6,904 nucleotides of DNA. Source: an uncultured Clostridia bacterium (GTDB lineage Bacteria; Bacillota; Clostridia; Oscillospirales; Acutalibacteraceae). Below, one piece after another: positions 6,511 through 6,904 of this stretch. How positions within the stretch are numbered: position 1 is the stretch's first letter; each line of letters starts with the position of its first letter. Both the position numbers and the translations under genes were made by a program. The notes beneath the pieces are model-generated. The model did no database searches. It saw only the letters and a list, made by a program, of their open reading frames with translations, and was not told the DNA's origin. The stretch covers positions 1 through 6,904 of the forward strand of contig CAMFYM010000067.1 in the NCBI GenBank assembly GCA_946002045.1, written 5' to 3'.

Positions 6511-6518
6511 GTAAGCTT

Positions 6519-6549
6519 ATTATTTACTGCTCAGGCTCAAAATATTCAA
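6519..6549 (-). promoter_or_regulatory. possible promoter of the 6S-like RNA
   Basis: On the minus strand TTGAAT (6549-6544) and AATAAT (6524-6519) are 19 nt apart. The -10 matches five of six consensus positions and overlaps the DUF1292 stop codon. It would start transcription near 6512-6510, just where the RNA's closing helix begins. The spacer is longer than usual. The RNA could instead be processed from the DUF1292 transcript. Confidence 0.35.
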
Positions 6550-6838
6550 CATCGTATTTTTCTTCAACCATTGTCATAAGAATATCTGAAACCTGCTCAT
6601 ATTCCATTTCGTCTTCGATTTCAGCAAGATATTCTTCACCGTCCTCGTTAACTACCTTAAGGATGATTACCTCATAGTCACCCTCAACAATTTCCTCATC
6701 TGTCTCATAGTAGCGAGTTATAGCCACATAAACATCATTGTCAGTTTCGTATCTTTCCAAAAGCTCAAATAAAATCTCGTTGCCGTCCTCATCATTAACG
6801 CTAATGATGTCAGGCTCGTAAAATTCTTCTTTATCCAT
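6524..6838 (-). CDS. DUF1292 family protein
   Basis: A 104-aa, very acidic cytoplasmic protein of the DUF1292 family (related to B. subtilis YrzB); its function is unknown. The family pattern is clear in residues ~10-30 (DIISVNDEDGNEILFELLERY) and the later EVIILKVVNEDGEEYL. The start is the ATG at 6838 (MDKEEFYEPD). An AAAGG at 6855-6851 lies 12 nt upstream, somewhat far for a ribosome site. The frame stays open further upstream, but that part (beginning MYKRQ) is translated sequencing adapter and not protein. In other Firmicutes this gene often follows ruvX, but only 21 bases of true upstream sequence remain here. Its stop is followed at once by the 6S-like RNA on the same strand. Confidence 0.88.
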   Translation of the reverse strand: MDKEEFYEPDIISVNDEDGNEILFELLERYETDNDVYVAITRYYETDEEIVEGDYEVIILKVVNEDGEEYLAEIEDEMEYEQVSDILMTMVEEKYDVEYFEPEQ

Positions 6839-6859
6839 ACTATTCACATACCTTTCATA

Positions 6860-6904
6860 CTGTCTCTTATACACATCTCCGAGCCCACGAGACGTAGAGG
6901 AATC
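6860..6904. other. Illumina Nextera adapter read-through (artefact)
   Basis: CTGTCTCTTATACACATCT at 6860-6878 is the 19-base Tn5 mosaic end. It is followed by CCGAGCCCACGAGAC (6879-6893) of the Nextera read-2 adapter, GTAGAGGA (6894-6901), which matches Nextera i7 index N712, and ATC, the start of the P7 sequence. It is library DNA left on the contig end, not genome. Base 6860 itself could be either. Confidence 0.98.

Noticed and set aside
6376..6677. Plus-strand frames over the 6S-like RNA and DUF1292 gene
   Set aside because: They are antisense to a structured RNA and a recognised family gene, lack ribosome sites, and have unconvincing protein composition.
6839..6874. N-terminal extension MYKRQYERYVNS of the DUF1292 protein
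   Set aside because: Its first residues are encoded by Nextera adapter, and a family-typical start exists at 6838.

Overview
The window looks like a contig from a low-GC Gram-positive gut anaerobe, most likely a Clostridia/Ruminococcaceae-type organism. The grounds are AT-rich intergenic DNA, strong AGGAGG-type ribosome sites, sigma-A-like promoters, BspA-type leucine-rich repeats, Ig-like/FN3 secreted proteins of a kind common in Ruminococcus relatives, and a DUF1292 gene. No single marker fixes the species. The last 45 bases are not biological: they are Illumina Nextera read-through (mosaic end, adapter, an 8-base index and the start of P7), so genomic sequence ends at about 6859.

Region 1 (1-4972) holds two consecutive plus-strand genes for secreted modular proteins. 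The first (70-2625, 851 aa) has a signal peptide, five tandem ~107-aa Ig-like repeats, a Cys/His-rich linker, an Ig-like domain and an FN3-like domain. The second (2947-4929, 660 aa) has a similar signal peptide, a BspA-type LRR region built as two copies of a five-repeat block plus insert, a short CxxC linker, and the same Ig-like/FN3 tail. The last 504 bp of the two genes align without gaps at about 93% identity (34 mismatches counted by hand). Just upstream, identity drops abruptly to about 56%. This looks like recent module duplication or gene conversion. Neither protein shows an LPXTG sorting signal or a C-terminal membrane anchor. The second gene has its own promoter(s), a leader of roughly 130-185 nt and a strong terminator, so the two genes need not form one operon.

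Region 2 (5040-6171) is a self-contained unit: an extended -10 promoter, a short leader, an NAD(P)-binding epimerase/dehydratase-like gene (339 aa) whose usual YxxxK active-site lysine appears to be arginine, and an intrinsic terminator.

Region 3 (6172-6859) is a convergent junction. On the minus strand lie a DUF1292 gene (104 aa) and, right after its stop codon, a ~183-nt structured RNA whose fold resembles 6S RNA. The RNA ends at an 18-bp hairpin that can terminate transcription from both sides. Between the two plus-side hairpins lies a protein-like 42-codon frame broken by one base in an A7 run.

No CRISPR array, tRNA, rRNA, insertion sequence or defence system is visible. The points that most merit checking are the probable 6S RNA, the shared 3' module of the two secreted proteins, the atypical SDR active site and the frameshifted small frame.
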